From positions 54,592 through 118,591 of the forward strand of contig DIZW01000109.1 of the NCBI GenBank assembly GCA_002428015.1: a stretch of 64,000 nt of DNA. Direction: 5' to 3'. The notes beneath the pieces were generated by a model, which saw only the letters and a list, made by a program, of their open reading frames with translations, was not told the DNA's origin and searched no databases. Of the stretch, positions 35,319-44,148 are shown piece after piece (position 1 is the first letter of the stretch; each line of letters begins with the position of its first letter). A program made the translations under genes and the position numbers. Source of the DNA: Oxalobacteraceae bacterium UBA6018 (lineage in GTDB: Bacteria; Pseudomonadota; Gammaproteobacteria; Burkholderiales; Burkholderiaceae_D).

Positions 35319-37202
35319 TTAATGGCCTGCGGTGCTGGTCGAGGGCGGCACGCTGGGGCTGGCGAGCTGGCCGGGGCCGGACTGCGGCGAATTGCCGTCC
35401 AACGAAAACACGTACAAGGTGCTGCCGCGCGCCGGGAAGTGGGGCCGGCTGGCCTGCACCATCGCCACCCCGCCCACGCCGGCGTAGATGGCGATGTACT
35501 GGTGCCCGTCCGGCCCCAGGTAGGTGACCGGCTGGCCGATGATGCCCGAGCCCAGCTTTTGCGACCACAGCACCTTGCCGCTGTGCGCGTCGAGCGCGCG
35601 GAACCAGCCGTCGGTGGTGCCGTAGAACACCAGGTCGCCGGCGGTGGCGAGTACGCCGCTCATGACCATGAACTTTTCCTTGTGCTCCCAAACGATCTTG
35701 CCGTGCGCGGCGTCCCAGGCGATGAAGGCGCCCCAGTTGCCCTCCTTGTTGGCCGGGTAGCGTTTCATCTCCATGCCGTCGTACGGGGTGCCGGGGATGT
35801 AGGACTGCTCGTGGTCGGTCAGGTCCATGCACAGGTCGAAGATGCCGGCGTAGAACAGGCCGGTGCGCGGCGAGTAGGCGGTGGGCTGCCAATCCTTGCC
35901 GCCCAGGTCGGGCGGGCACACGTGTTCGAGCTTGACGCCGGGGCGCGGCTGCATCGCCGGGTTCACCTTCGACATGCCGGTCTTCAGGTCGATCCCGAGC
36001 GACCAGTTCTGGGTGGTGAAGGGCGCCGCCACCAGCACCTCGCCGGTGACGCGGTCGATGGTGTAGGCGTAGGCGTTGCGGTCGAAGTGGACCAGGGTCT
36101 TGCGCATCCTGCCGCCGATCTTCATGTCGACCAGCACGTTCTCGTTGACGCCGTCGTAGTCCCACTGGTCGTGCGGGGTGAACTGGTAGGCCCAGCGCGC
36201 CTCGCCGGTGTCGGCGTCGCGCGCGAACACGGCGCTGGTCCACAGGTTCAGGCCGGGGCGCTGCGCCGGCACGCGCGGGCCGGGGTTGCTGGTGCCGTAG
36301 TAGATCAGGTTGGTTTCGGGGTCGTAGGTGATCCAGGCCCAGACGCCGCCGGCGCCTTCTTTCCACGCGCCGGCCGGCCAGCTGGTCTTGCCCAGGTCGC
36401 GGCCCTGCATGAAGGCGTAGAAAGGCTTGAAGTTCTTGCCCAGCTTGACGTCGGCGTCGGGGCCGGTGCTATAGGCGCGCCACAGCAGCTTGCCGGTCTT
36501 GAGGTCGAGCGCGGCGACCCAGCCGCGCACGCCCATCTCGCCGCCGCTGTTGCCGACGAAGACCTTGTTGCCGACGATCAGGGGCGCCATGGTCATGGTC
36601 TCGCCCTTGGCCGAGTCGCCCAGTTCGGTGCGCCACAACTCCTTGCCGGTCTTGGCGTCCACCGCGATGGTGTGCATGTCGAGCAGGTTGTAGACCAGCT
36701 TGCCGTCGGCGTAGGCGCCGCCGCGGTTGACCGCGTCGCAGCAGGCCTTGCCGATCGCGAGCGGCTTGGGATTGGGCCGGTGCGACCACTTGATCGGCGC
36801 GCAGGGCGCGCTCAGGTCGAGCGCGTAGGCGATGTCGGGAAACGGCGTGACCAGGTACATGGTGTTGTCGGTCACCAGCGGCGCCGCTTCGTGGCCGTTG
36901 ATGGTGCCGTCGGAGAAGGTCCAGGCGATGCGCAGACGTCCCACGTTGCTCGCGTCGATCTGCGCCAGCGGACTGTAGCGGGTGCCGGCGTAGTCGCGCG
37001 CCGCGCGCCGCCATTCACCGGGCGGATCGTTGGGGGCCAGGTTGGCCGAGGTGTCGGCCAGTACCGGCGCCACGGCCTGCGCCGCCGCGACGGCCGGGGC
37101 GGGCGGCGCGGCGGCCAGCACGGCGGGCGCCATCAGGATCAGGGAAGAGGCGCAGAGCGGCCGGGCCAACGCGTATCGCAGGTGCCGCGAGAAAGTTTTC
37201 AT
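35319..37202 (-). CDS. PQQ-dependent alcohol dehydrogenase, lanthanide-type active site
   Basis: The protein has 627 residues with a Sec signal peptide (cleavage near AVLAA). It is a periplasmic eight-bladed quinoprotein of the methanol/ethanol dehydrogenase family. The vicinal disulfide pair (KACCDAVNRGG), metal ligand Glu (GNSGGEMGVRGW) and Asn (YGTSNPGPR) are present. The active site reads WDYDGVNE: Asp348 is the catalytic base position and Asp350 is the additional Asp that marks lanthanide-dependent XoxF/ExaF/PedH enzymes. It oxidises a primary alcohol (substrate not determined) and heads the cytochrome/caa3 operon. An alternative in-frame start at 37229 exists; neither has a strong ribosome site. 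Confidence 0.92.
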   Translation of the reverse strand: MKTFSRHLRYALARPLCASSLILMAPAVLAAAPPAPAVAAAQAVAPVLADTSANLAPNDPPGEWRRAARDYAGTRYSPLAQIDASNVGRLRIAWTFSDGTINGHEAAPLVTDNTMYLVTPFPDIAYALDLSAPCAPIKWSHRPNPKPLAIGKACCDAVNRGGAYADGKLVYNLLDMHTIAVDAKTGKELWRTELGDSAKGETMTMAPLIVGNKVFVGNSGGEMGVRGWVAALDLKTGKLLWRAYSTGPDADVKLGKNFKPFYAFMQGRDLGKTSWPAGAWKEGAGGVWAWITYDPETNLIYYGTSNPGPRVPAQRPGLNLWTSAVFARDADTGEARWAYQFTPHDQWDYDGVNENVLVDMKIGGRMRKTLVHFDRNAYAYTIDRVTGEVLVAAPFTTQNWSLGIDLKTGMSKVNPAMQPRPGVKLEHVCPPDLGGKDWQPTAYSPRTGLFYAGIFDLCMDLTDHEQSYIPGTPYDGMEMKRYPANKEGNWGAFIAWDAAHGKIVWEHKEKFMVMSGVLATAGDLVFYGTTDGWFRALDAHSGKVLWSQKLGSGIIGQPVTYLGPDGHQYIAIYAGVGGVAMVQASRPHFPARGSTLYVFSLDGNSPQSGPGQLASPSVPPSTSTAGH

Positions 37203-37407
37203 GGTGGTGGAGTGGCTGAATGACAACATCCAGTGTAGGCCCCACCCCAGCCGCTCTTCTGTTAAATGACTAACAAACTAACTAATTCGTACAAATGAAT
37301 TTGCGTGCGAAAAACGCCGCTGCCTTTCCATCGCCGTGTGGCTGACGCGGCCTGGGCTGCACCGATGAGCACGTGTCCGAATGTCGCCTCCGGCCCCGGG
37401 TGGTCGG
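37203..37407. other. Upstream region of the PQQ dehydrogenase operon
   Basis: About 205 bases between chrA (which ends here) and the leftward dehydrogenase gene. An AT-rich core (37258-37305) with repeated ACTAAC units (GACTAACAAACTAACTAATT) is the likely promoter area. No specific box could be assigned. Confidence 0.35.
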
Positions 37408-37986
37408 CTAGATCCACTGCATCGCGCCGAGCAGCGCACCGGCGGCAAGCACCCACAACAGGTGGATACGCGTGCGCCACAGCAGCAAGCCGCTTGCGAG
37501 CGTGAGCAGCCACAGCGTCCAGTCGCTTTGCCAGTGGCCGCTCGCGCTGCCGAGAATCCAGCTGGTCGAGAGCAGCATGGCGATCACCAGCGGCGCCATG
37601 CCTTGCTTGAAAGCGCGCACGGCGCGCAGCTGGCGGTTGCGGTGCGCCCAGCGCGAGGTGGCCATCATCAATACCGACGAGGGCAGCAGGATGCCGACCA
37701 TGGTGGTCGCCACCGCCACCAGGGCCGCGCCCACGCTGCCCGTGTTCAGGCCCACGTGCCAGCCCATCAAGGCCACGAACAGCATGTTGGGACCGGGCGC
37801 GGCCTGGGCCAGCGCGATCGACTGGTTGAATTGTCCGGGGCTGAGCCAGTGGCGCTGGTCGACCAGGTAGCGGTGCATTTCCGGCGTGGCCGCCATCGGG
37901 CCGCCCACCGACAGCAAGGACAGCATCAGATAGTGTCCGAACAGGCTGGCCCAGTCGTTCCAGCCCAGCACCAGCGGCGCGCTCAT
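37408..37986 (-). CDS. chrA2: Chromate transporter, short ChrA (second half)
   Basis: The protein has 192 residues with about five to six helices. It is homologous to one half of a full ChrA: LSLLSVGGPMAATPEMHRYL near the start and AAPGPNMLFVALMGW. Short ChrA proteins come as adjacent pairs and probably work as heterodimers exporting chromate. The start overlaps the stop of the upstream half by four bases. Chromate as substrate is inferred from the family only. Confidence 0.87.
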   Translation of the reverse strand: MSAPLVLGWNDWASLFGHYLMLSLLSVGGPMAATPEMHRYLVDQRHWLSPGQFNQSIALAQAAPGPNMLFVALMGWHVGLNTGSVGAALVAVATTMVGILLPSSVLMMATSRWAHRNRQLRAVRAFKQGMAPLVIAMLLSTSWILGSASGHWQSDWTLWLLTLASGLLLWRTRIHLLWVLAAGALLGAMQWI

Positions 37987-38573
37987 GCGGGTGGCGGCGC
38001 GGGACGCAGGCGCGCATAGGCCAGCACACAGCCGAGCCCGCCGACGCCGGCCAGGACGAACACCAGCGCCACGTGCAGCCATGCCACCAGCACGAAGGCA
38101 GCGGCGCACAAGGCCAGGCACCACGGCAGCGGCAGCGCGCTGGCGCGCAGCGCGACGGAAAGCCGCAGGCCTGCCGCGCCCATCATCCCGGCCGACACGG
38201 CAGCCATGCCGCGCAGGGCGCCGGCCACGGCCGGATTGCCCGCATACCGCTCATGCAGCAGGGCCAGCAGCAGGATCACCACCAGCGGCAGCGTGACCAT
38301 GCCGGCCAGCGCGGCCAGCGACCCGGCCAGGCCGAAGTAGCGTCCGCCGATGATCAGCGACAGGTTGACCACGTTCGGCCCCGGCATGATCTGGGCGACC
38401 GCCCAGTCCTCGATGAATTCGTCCTGCGTCAGCCAGCCTTTGCGTTCGACCAGCTCGCGCTGGACCACCGCGGCCACGCCGCCGAAGCCTTGCAAGGCCA
38501 GCACGGTAAACGACAGGAACAGGTCGGCGAGGGAAAGCGGGCGCGCGCAGCCGGGCGGTAACGATGAGCTCAT
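37983..38573 (-). CDS. chrA1: Chromate transporter, short ChrA (first half)
   Basis: The protein has 196 residues. The ChrA signature is well preserved: LQGFGGVAAVVQRELVERKG, then WLTQDEFIEDWAVAQIMPGP and NVVNLSLIIGG. It has about five to six helices. It is the first gene of the two-gene short-chain ChrA pair and is translationally coupled to the second half. The start is ATG 38573. Confidence 0.9.
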   Translation of the reverse strand: MSSSLPPGCARPLSLADLFLSFTVLALQGFGGVAAVVQRELVERKGWLTQDEFIEDWAVAQIMPGPNVVNLSLIIGGRYFGLAGSLAALAGMVTLPLVVILLLALLHERYAGNPAVAGALRGMAAVSAGMMGAAGLRLSVALRASALPLPWCLALCAAAFVLVAWLHVALVFVLAGVGGLGCVLAYARLRPAPPPA

Positions 38574-38668
38574 TGCCGCATTATGGCGCCGCCGCCGCGG
38601 TGTGTCCACGGACGCCCGGCGCGCTGAGCGCCAGCGCGCGCTCACGGGCGCGGCGCGTGGCGCACGGG

Positions 38669-38845
38669 CTAACCGCCGCCGATGCCGCGCATCACCCGTC
38701 CGCTGCCGCCGCACTCGGGGCAGGGCTTGCCGTTGGCCAGCTTGCCGCTGCCGCTGCACGTGTCGCAAATATCCTCGGCGGCGCCGGGCGTGCCAGGCTT
38801 GGCTTCGTCGCCCGGGTTCAGAACAGGTTCGGTGGGTTTGACCAT
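38669..38845 (-). CDS. Small DnaJ-type zinc-finger-like protein
   Basis: The protein has 58 residues from ATG 38845. The C-terminal half carries two CxxCxGxG-type motifs (CDTCSGSGKL and CPECGGSGRV) as in DnaJ central zinc fingers, enough for one zinc. The N-terminal half is Pro/Gly/Glu-rich. It has no J domain. Similar tiny proteins occur widely in Burkholderiales; the role is unknown. Confidence 0.75.
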   Translation of the reverse strand: MVKPTEPVLNPGDEAKPGTPGAAEDICDTCSGSGKLANGKPCPECGGSGRVMRGIGGG

Positions 38846-39153
38846 GATGTGTGATGCCTCTGTGCTGACAGTGGTTGAAGTGATTGCTACGAAGGTCAAT
38901 GAACGTCGTTGTTGATGTGGTGTCGAAACGACAGCGCGGCGCACGCGAGAGCGCAGGCCAGGTTTCATTGTAGGCAACAGCTGGCAGCCCCGGCGCTAGT
39001 GTGCGGGTCGGCAAAGTCCCAGCGAAAATCCGGCCAAATTTATCCAAGATAGATGGTTGGCTGACATTGACTTTGATGACGATTAGCGGATACTTCCAAG
39101 GCAGCAAGAGCCCGGTATGACATTTGTCAAAATATGTACAAGGAATCAATGCT
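38846..39153. other. Divergent intergenic region
   Basis: About 310 bases between two divergent small genes. A possible plus-strand sigma-70 promoter is TTGACT (39067-39072) with GATACT (39089-39094), spacing 16. The rest shows no gene. Confidence 0.35.
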
Positions 39154-39381
39154 ATGAGCCCACTTTCCTATGCCGCCGCCGAGCTGCCCGCGCTGGCCGA
39201 CACGCCCTACGAACGGCGCGATCTGCAGCGCCGCGACATCGTCGACCACGCCATCCGTGTTCAGCAGAGTAGCAACACCGTGTGCGCCATCGAATACCTG
39301 AAGTCGCACGACATCGATCCCGACCTGATCGCCCGGGTCTTGCTGGAGCCGGAGCATAGGCGCGCCGAGCTCGCGCACTGA
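39154..39381 (+). CDS. Small hypothetical protein
   Basis: The protein has 75 residues. The start at ATG 39154 follows AAGGA with nine bases spacing. It is mostly helical and charged (TPYERRDLQRRDIVDHAIRV, then IEYLKSHDIDPDLIARVLLE). There is no membrane segment or Cys cluster beyond one Cys. I do not recognise it; codon use fits the neighbourhood. Confidence 0.65.
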   Translation: MSPLSYAAAELPALADTPYERRDLQRRDIVDHAIRVQQSSNTVCAIEYLKSHDIDPDLIARVLLEPEHRRAELAH

Positions 39382-39541
39382 GCGGCCAACCCTCGCCAGC
39401 CCGGCCGCATTTTCCTTCCATTCATATCAAAATACTATCGTTTTTGGCGTCCTTCGACGCCTGGCGCTAGCATGGTTATGCACAAAAAAAATGGTGTATG
39501 AAATTTCCTATAATTTTTTGCCTGCTCGCAAATTGACTTTC

Positions 39542-39711
39542 TAAGTCATTGATTTTAAAGGGCCAATTTTCTGCCTTCGGAATGGGCATTTTGTTGAAAC
39601 CCGCATCAGTACACGCTTCCGGGGTGTCAAGAGGGGCTTGTCCACAAAGTTATCCACAGCGTTTGTGGATATCTGAAAAAGCCCTTTAGAAACGGTCACT
39701 TAGGCGTAAAA
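39542..39711. repeat. DnaA-box repeat element, copy 1
   Basis: About 170 bases of AT-rich DNA that shares a block order with a second copy at 43028-43190: TAAGT(C/G)ATTGATTTTA, TTTTGTTGAAAC/TTTGTTGAAAG, CCGCATCA, TGTCAAGAG, then three DnaA-box-like sites. These are TTGTCCACA (39638-39646), TTATCCACA (39650-39658, perfect) and TGTGGATAT (39664-39672, reverse). It lies upstream of the helicase gene. No protein frame explains it. Confidence 0.8.
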
Positions 39712-39804
39712 CATTCACAGTTTGCAAGTTTAGTAGTGGGCGTGGAAAGGCATCCAGCGCGCCATCCATCGATTGCTCCGGGCGAAATCGCTTGCCTTGC
39801 TCTA

Positions 39805-39820
39805 CTGGATAAATGTACAG
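39805..39820. promoter_or_regulatory. LexA-like (SOS) box
   Basis: CTGGATAAATGTACAG matches the LexA consensus CTGTATATATATACAG at 13 of 16 positions; the left half has CTGG instead of CTGT. It ends 30 bases before the helicase start, where LexA would block transcription. SOS control of the helicase is a reasonable inference. Confidence 0.6.
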
Positions 39821-39850
39821 TTGCGCTAGTTGCCCAGCTCCCAGTCCATC

Positions 39851-41947
39851 ATGTCCGCCGCCACCCTCGAGATTCCCGCCGACGACCCGTTCGCCAGCCT
39901 CAATGCCCAGCAGCGCGCCGCCGTCGAGCACGACGTGGGCCTGCCGGCCGGGAGCTCGCGGCCGCTGCTGGTGATCGCCGGCGCCGGCTCGGGCAAGACC
40001 AATACCCTGGCGCACCGGGTCGCGCGTTTGGTCATGCAGGGCGCCGATCCGCAGCGCATCCTGCTGCTGACCTTTTCGCGCCGCGCCGCCAACGAAATGA
40101 CCCAGCGCGCCGGCAACGTGCTCCAGCGCGTGTTCGGTCTCGGCGGCGGCCAGGCGCCCGCGCGCCTGCCCTGGGCCGGCACCTTCCACAGCATCGGCGC
40201 GCGCCTGCTGCGCGAGTACGCGGGCCGCATCGGCCTGGACGCCTCGTTCACCATCCACGACCGCGGCGATTCGGAAGACCTGATGGGCATGGTGAGGCAC
40301 GATATCGGCCTGGCCCAGACCCAGAACCAGAAGCGCTTTCCGCTCAAGGGCACCTGCCTGTCGATCTATTCGCGCGTGGTGAACAGCCAGGAGCCGCTGG
40401 CGCTGGTGTTGCAGAGCACTTTCCCTTGGTGCGGCGAATGGGAGGCCGAACTCAAGACCCTGTTCGGCGCCTACGTCGACGCCAAGCAGGAGCAGAACGT
40501 GCTCGATTACGACGACCTGCTGCTGTTCTGGTCCGAGATGGCGGCCGACCCCGAGCTGGGGCCGGAGCTGGGCGGTCTGTTCGACTACGTGCTGGTCGAC
40601 GAGTACCAGGACACCAACCGCCTGCAGGCCGCCATTTTGCTCGGCATGAAGCCGGGCGGGGAGGGCGTGATGGTGGTCGGCGACGACGCCCAGGCCATCT
40701 ATTCCTTCCGCGGCGCCACCGTGCGCAACATCCTCGACTTTCCCAAGCAGTTCGCCCAGCCGGCCAGCGTGGTCACGCTCGACCGCAATTACCGCTCCAC
40801 CCAGCCGATCCTGGACGCCTCGAACGCGGTGATCGCCGGCGCGCTCGAGCGCCACGCCAAGACGCTCTGGACCGACAAGGCCGCCAGCGCACTGCCGCAA
40901 CTGGTCCTCATCCCCGACGAGGCCGAACAGGCGCGCTGGGTGTGCAACCGCATCCTCGAGCACCGCGAAGCCGGCATCGCCCTGACGGCCCAGGCGGTGC
41001 TGTTCCGCGCCGCCAGCCACAGCGCCGCGCTGGAACTGGAGCTGATGCGCCGCAACGTGCCGTTCGTGAAGTTCGGCGGCCTCAAGTTCCTGGAAGCCTC
41101 GCACATCAAGGACGTGCTGGCGGTGCTGCGCTTCGCCCAGAATCCAAGCGGGCGGCTGGCCGGCTTCCGGGTCGCCCAGCTCATCCCCGGCATTGGCGCG
41201 GCCACCGCCACCCGCCTGCTCGACGCGGTCGGCGAGGCGGCCGAGCCGGTGCAGGCGATCGAGGCGTTCGCCGCGCCGCCGCGCAGCGCGACCGACTGGC
41301 GCGCTTTCGTCACGCTCTACCGCGCCCTGCGCACGCCTGGCCTGCGCTGGCCGGCCGACATCGAACTGGTGCGCGACTGGTACCTGCCGCATCTGGAGCG
41401 CCTGCACGACGACGCCCAGGTGCGCGCGGCCGACGTGGCCCAGCTGGCGCAACTGGCCGGCGGCTACGGCTCGCGCGAGACCTTCCTCGCCGAGATCACG
41501 CTCGATCCGCCCGAGGCCACCAGCGACCGGGCCGGCCCGCCGCTGCTCGACGACGACTACGTGATCCTGTCCACCATCCACTCGTCCAAGGGCCAGGAGT
41601 GGAAGTCGGTGCACGTGCTCAATGTCGTTGACGGCTGCATTCCGTCCGACATGAGCACCGGCAGCGCCGCCGACATCGAGGAAGAACGGCGCCTGCTGTA
41701 CGTGGCCATGACGCGGGCCCGCGAGCACCTGCACCTGGTGGTGCCGAACCGTTTTTTCATCAAGCAGCAGTCGCAGATGGGCGACCGCCACGTGTACGCG
41801 GCGCGCACCCGCTTCATCGCCCCGGCCATGCTCAAGCATTTCGAGCAATGCGTGTGGATCGACGCCGATACGACCAGGAGCAAAAAGCCCATGCCCGACA
41901 GCGTGCGCATGCTGGTGCGCGATCGGGCCCGCAGCGCCTGGAAATAA
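39851..41947 (+). CDS. UvrD/Rep-family ATP-dependent DNA helicase
   Basis: The protein has 698 residues and is a superfamily 1A helicase. The motifs are LNAQQRAAVEH, Walker A IAGAGSGKT, TFSRRAANEM, Walker B LVDEYQDTN, VVGDDAQAIYSFRGA, LDRNYRST, ILSTIHSSKGQEWKSVHV and LLYVAMTRAREHL. All are intact, so 3'-5' helicase activity is expected. It is shorter in the 2B region than UvrD and distinct from both UvrD and Rep, so I give no symbol. An in-frame TTG at 39830 is an unlikely earlier start. A LexA-like box upstream suggests a DNA-damage role. Confidence 0.93.
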   Translation: MSAATLEIPADDPFASLNAQQRAAVEHDVGLPAGSSRPLLVIAGAGSGKTNTLAHRVARLVMQGADPQRILLLTFSRRAANEMTQRAGNVLQRVFGLGGGQAPARLPWAGTFHSIGARLLREYAGRIGLDASFTIHDRGDSEDLMGMVRHDIGLAQTQNQKRFPLKGTCLSIYSRVVNSQEPLALVLQSTFPWCGEWEAELKTLFGAYVDAKQEQNVLDYDDLLLFWSEMAADPELGPELGGLFDYVLVDEYQDTNRLQAAILLGMKPGGEGVMVVGDDAQAIYSFRGATVRNILDFPKQFAQPASVVTLDRNYRSTQPILDASNAVIAGALERHAKTLWTDKAASALPQLVLIPDEAEQARWVCNRILEHREAGIALTAQAVLFRAASHSAALELELMRRNVPFVKFGGLKFLEASHIKDVLAVLRFAQNPSGRLAGFRVAQLIPGIGAATATRLLDAVGEAAEPVQAIEAFAAPPRSATDWRAFVTLYRALRTPGLRWPADIELVRDWYLPHLERLHDDAQVRAADVAQLAQLAGGYGSRETFLAEITLDPPEATSDRAGPPLLDDDYVILSTIHSSKGQEWKSVHVLNVVDGCIPSDMSTGSAADIEEERRLLYVAMTRAREHLHLVVPNRFFIKQQSQMGDRHVYAARTRFIAPAMLKHFEQCVWIDADTTRSKKPMPDSVRMLVRDRARSAWK

Positions 41948-42018
41948 GGGCGACCTTGCGGTCACGGCGCGCGGTGGCCCACTACGGGGTCGGTCGGGGC
42001 GCTGCGGTCGCGGCGTTG

Positions 42019-42912
42019 TTATCGCAGGCCCGCGCTGTCGCCGAGCGCGACATACGCGACCGGCGCGCCGGCGCCATCCTTGAAGGCCTGCACGCTGCAG
42101 CGCAAGTTCAGCGCGCTGCCGTCGGCGCGGTGCAGCGCCACCGTGCCTGACCAGGTGCCGGCGCCCGCCAGGGCCGCGGCCACCTGGTCCGCCAGCGGCT
42201 GCGGAAACCGCCCTTGGTGCAGCACGTGCAGGTCGTGGCCGAGCAGATGCTGGCGCTGCACGCCGAGCGCGCGGCAGAGCAGGCTGCTGACGTCGGTGAT
42301 GCGCCCGCGCGCGTCGAGCGCCAGCATCGGCGTGTGCAGGTCGACGGCCGAATGCAGCTGCTGTTCCTGGCGCAGCTGGACGCGCAGCGCGGCCGATTCC
42401 GCCGCGGCCGCCGCCAGCGCCCCGTAGGCGCGCAGCGACGCGATCACCGTCGTCAGCAGCTTGCGCGTGGTCAGGTCGGCCTTGCTCCAGAAATCGTTGA
42501 TGTCGTAATCGAGGATGATCCCGGTTTCCTGGTTCTGGCCGGGCTGGCCCGTGCGCAGCACGATGCGCACCAGTTGGTTGTGCAGGTCGTCGCGGATCTG
42601 GCGCGCCACGCGCAGGCCGGCGTCCGGCGTTTCCATGATGACGTCCAGCAGCACGAGCGCGATGTCGGGCGTGTCGCGCAGGGTGTCCAGCGCTTCATGG
42701 CCGCTGTAGGCGTGCAGGTAGCTCAGGCGCCGTCCCTGGAATTGGGTATTGCTGAGAGCGAACTTGGTGACGACATGCACGTCGACGTCGTCGTCGACGA
42801 TCAGGATGCGCCACGGATTGGCCTCGGCCCCAGCCGGCCCTTGGGCGCCAGCCGGATCGTCGTCAAGGATCAGGTCGACGTTGTCGTCATCATCGGTATC
42901 GATGTCTTGCAT
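42019..42912 (-). CDS. Response regulator with receiver and PAS domains
   Basis: The protein has 297 residues. A very acidic N-terminus (DIDTDDDDNVDLILDDD) precedes a receiver domain (WRILIVDDDVDVHVVTKFAL; acceptor Asp in VLLDVIMETPD) of the type seen with DUF3369, a short coiled stretch, and a PAS-like C-terminal domain (LHTPMLALDARGRITDVSSL). There is no output enzyme or DNA-binding domain, so it probably signals by protein contact. No histidine kinase is encoded beside it. It is convergent with the helicase gene. Confidence 0.85.
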   Translation of the reverse strand: MQDIDTDDDDNVDLILDDDPAGAQGPAGAEANPWRILIVDDDVDVHVVTKFALSNTQFQGRRLSYLHAYSGHEALDTLRDTPDIALVLLDVIMETPDAGLRVARQIRDDLHNQLVRIVLRTGQPGQNQETGIILDYDINDFWSKADLTTRKLLTTVIASLRAYGALAAAAAESAALRVQLRQEQQLHSAVDLHTPMLALDARGRITDVSSLLCRALGVQRQHLLGHDLHVLHQGRFPQPLADQVAAALAGAGTWSGTVALHRADGSALNLRCSVQAFKDGAGAPVAYVALGDSAGLR

Positions 42913-43027
42913 GCGTCCACACTATGTCAGCACCGCCGCTTTGTCAAAGAGAACGCGAGTTATCCCCGATGTTAAGCTTTTGTAGGAATATGCCTAACGG
43001 CGCTGCCGAGCTCCGATGGCGGGATTG

Positions 43028-43190
43028 TAAGTGATTGATTTTAATGGACTTAATTTTTGCTTGCGAAACGTGCAGTTTGTTGAAAGCCGCATCAATACGG
43101 GCTTTGCGCGCTGTCAAGAGGCGCTTATCCACATAGTTATCCACATGTTTTGTGGATATCGCAAAAACCGTTGAAATATCAAGCACTTGG
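43028..43190. repeat. DnaA-box repeat element, copy 2
   Basis: About 163 bases, with the same block order and orientation as 39542-39711. DnaA-box-like sites are TTATCCACA (43125-43133, perfect), TTATCCACA (43137-43145, perfect) and TGTGGATAT (43151-43159, reverse). It lies upstream of the receiver-PAS gene and past the end of the HD gene. The two copies flank the helicase/receiver pair as direct repeats. Confidence 0.8.
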
Positions 43191-43204
43191 CTATTTCATA
43201 CGGT

Positions 43205-43828
43205 TCAGCCGACGGCCGCCTTCAGGCGCTCGAGCTCCGCCAGGAAGCGCGCGCAGGCCAATGCCGGCGGCCACGGTTCCCACGCCTGGCCGCCGAAGTG
43301 CGCCAGCAGGGGATCGGTGTCGACCGGCTGGGCGCTGATCTTCAAGGTGCGCCGCACCTCCTCGCGCGTCCAGCCGACCACGTGCACGGCTTCGCTGGCC
43401 GCCGCCAGCCGGTCGGCCCGCTTGTGCTGGCGGTGCTCGCCGCTGGTCCATTGCGGCAGGCCGTAGCGCAGGAACACCGCGCGCTCCAGGCGCTGCGACA
43501 GGTCGCGGAAGCCGTGCCCGAGAAACGGCTTGATCACCGAGATGGCGTCGAAGCCGAGCAAGCCTTCCTCGGCGTCGTGCAGCAGTTCGCGCAGTTCGAC
43601 CTCGGGCGCGAGCGGCAGCGCGGACTGCGCGCGGCGCAGCAGCATCACGCTGATCGAATGCTGGGCCACCGACAGCGGCAGGTCCCAGGCCGAGTGGCCG
43701 CCCCAGCGATAGGTGCGGGCCAGGCCGAGCGCCAGGTCGGCGTCTTCCCAGTCGAAGGGGGTGGGGTCGAGAAGGTCGAGGCGTTTGCCGGAGGGCATGC
43801 GCACCCAGGCGCGGACTTGGCTGGTCAT
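43205..43828 (-). CDS. HD-domain phosphohydrolase (YfbR-like)
   Basis: The protein has 207 residues from ATG 43828. A metal-dependent HD fold is visible: LSVAQHSISVMLLRRA supplies the first His, ELLHDAEEGLLGFD the HD pair, and a later D in the KRADRLAA segment. YfbR-like members are 5'-nucleotidases, but this group is diverged and its substrate is not known. The N-terminus has a conserved VRMPSGKRLDLLDPTPFDWE. The stop lies just beyond the DnaA-box repeat. Confidence 0.8.
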   Translation of the reverse strand: MTSQVRAWVRMPSGKRLDLLDPTPFDWEDADLALGLARTYRWGGHSAWDLPLSVAQHSISVMLLRRAQSALPLAPEVELRELLHDAEEGLLGFDAISVIKPFLGHGFRDLSQRLERAVFLRYGLPQWTSGEHRQHKRADRLAAASEAVHVVGWTREEVRRTLKISAQPVDTDPLLAHFGGQAWEPWPPALACARFLAELERLKAAVG

Positions 43829-44148
43829 CAAAATGGCGGGCAAGGAGACATGCCACCATCTTACACATTGCCGGGCCCGGCATGGGGTCGGCTTGCTTGC
43901 GCCGTGTGCGCGGCCCATCTGGCGCGCCCGGTCATGGCGCTCTTCGCGCCGGACCCGCTAGCACTTTGCGCTGTATCGGCGGCGGGGCGCTGAAATACTT
44001 GAACTGCTGAGCTGTTTTGGGTGACAATCAGGTCGCAAACAGGTGGCAAGCAGGTCGCACTCGGTGGCAATCAGGTGACGCTGAGTCGCTCAGTCGTTCA
44101 GTCGTAAGCGGGACGTAATGCGCCACCGTGGCGCGGCGGGGAAGCAGC
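43829..44148. other. Divergent gene-free region with short repeats
   Basis: About 320 bases between the HD gene and glpD. Near 44028-44100 a short direct-repeat tract with units like CAATCAGGTCGCA and AGCAGGTCGCA, then CAGTCG repeats, precedes glpD. No clear promoter was identified. Confidence 0.45.

Larger units (their letters stand above)
39382..39850. other. AT-rich gene-free region upstream of the helicase gene
   Basis: About 470 bases, strikingly AT-rich compared with surroundings, including A8 at 39484-39491 and CCTATAATTTTTTG near 39508-39521. It contains the first DnaA-box repeat (39542-39711) and the LexA-like box (39805-39820). I see no gene. Confidence 0.6.

Noticed and set aside
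39542..39711. Chromosomal replication origin
   Set aside because: Only three DnaA-like sites, a near-copy 3.5 kb away, and no dnaA, dnaN, gyrB or rpmH neighbours.
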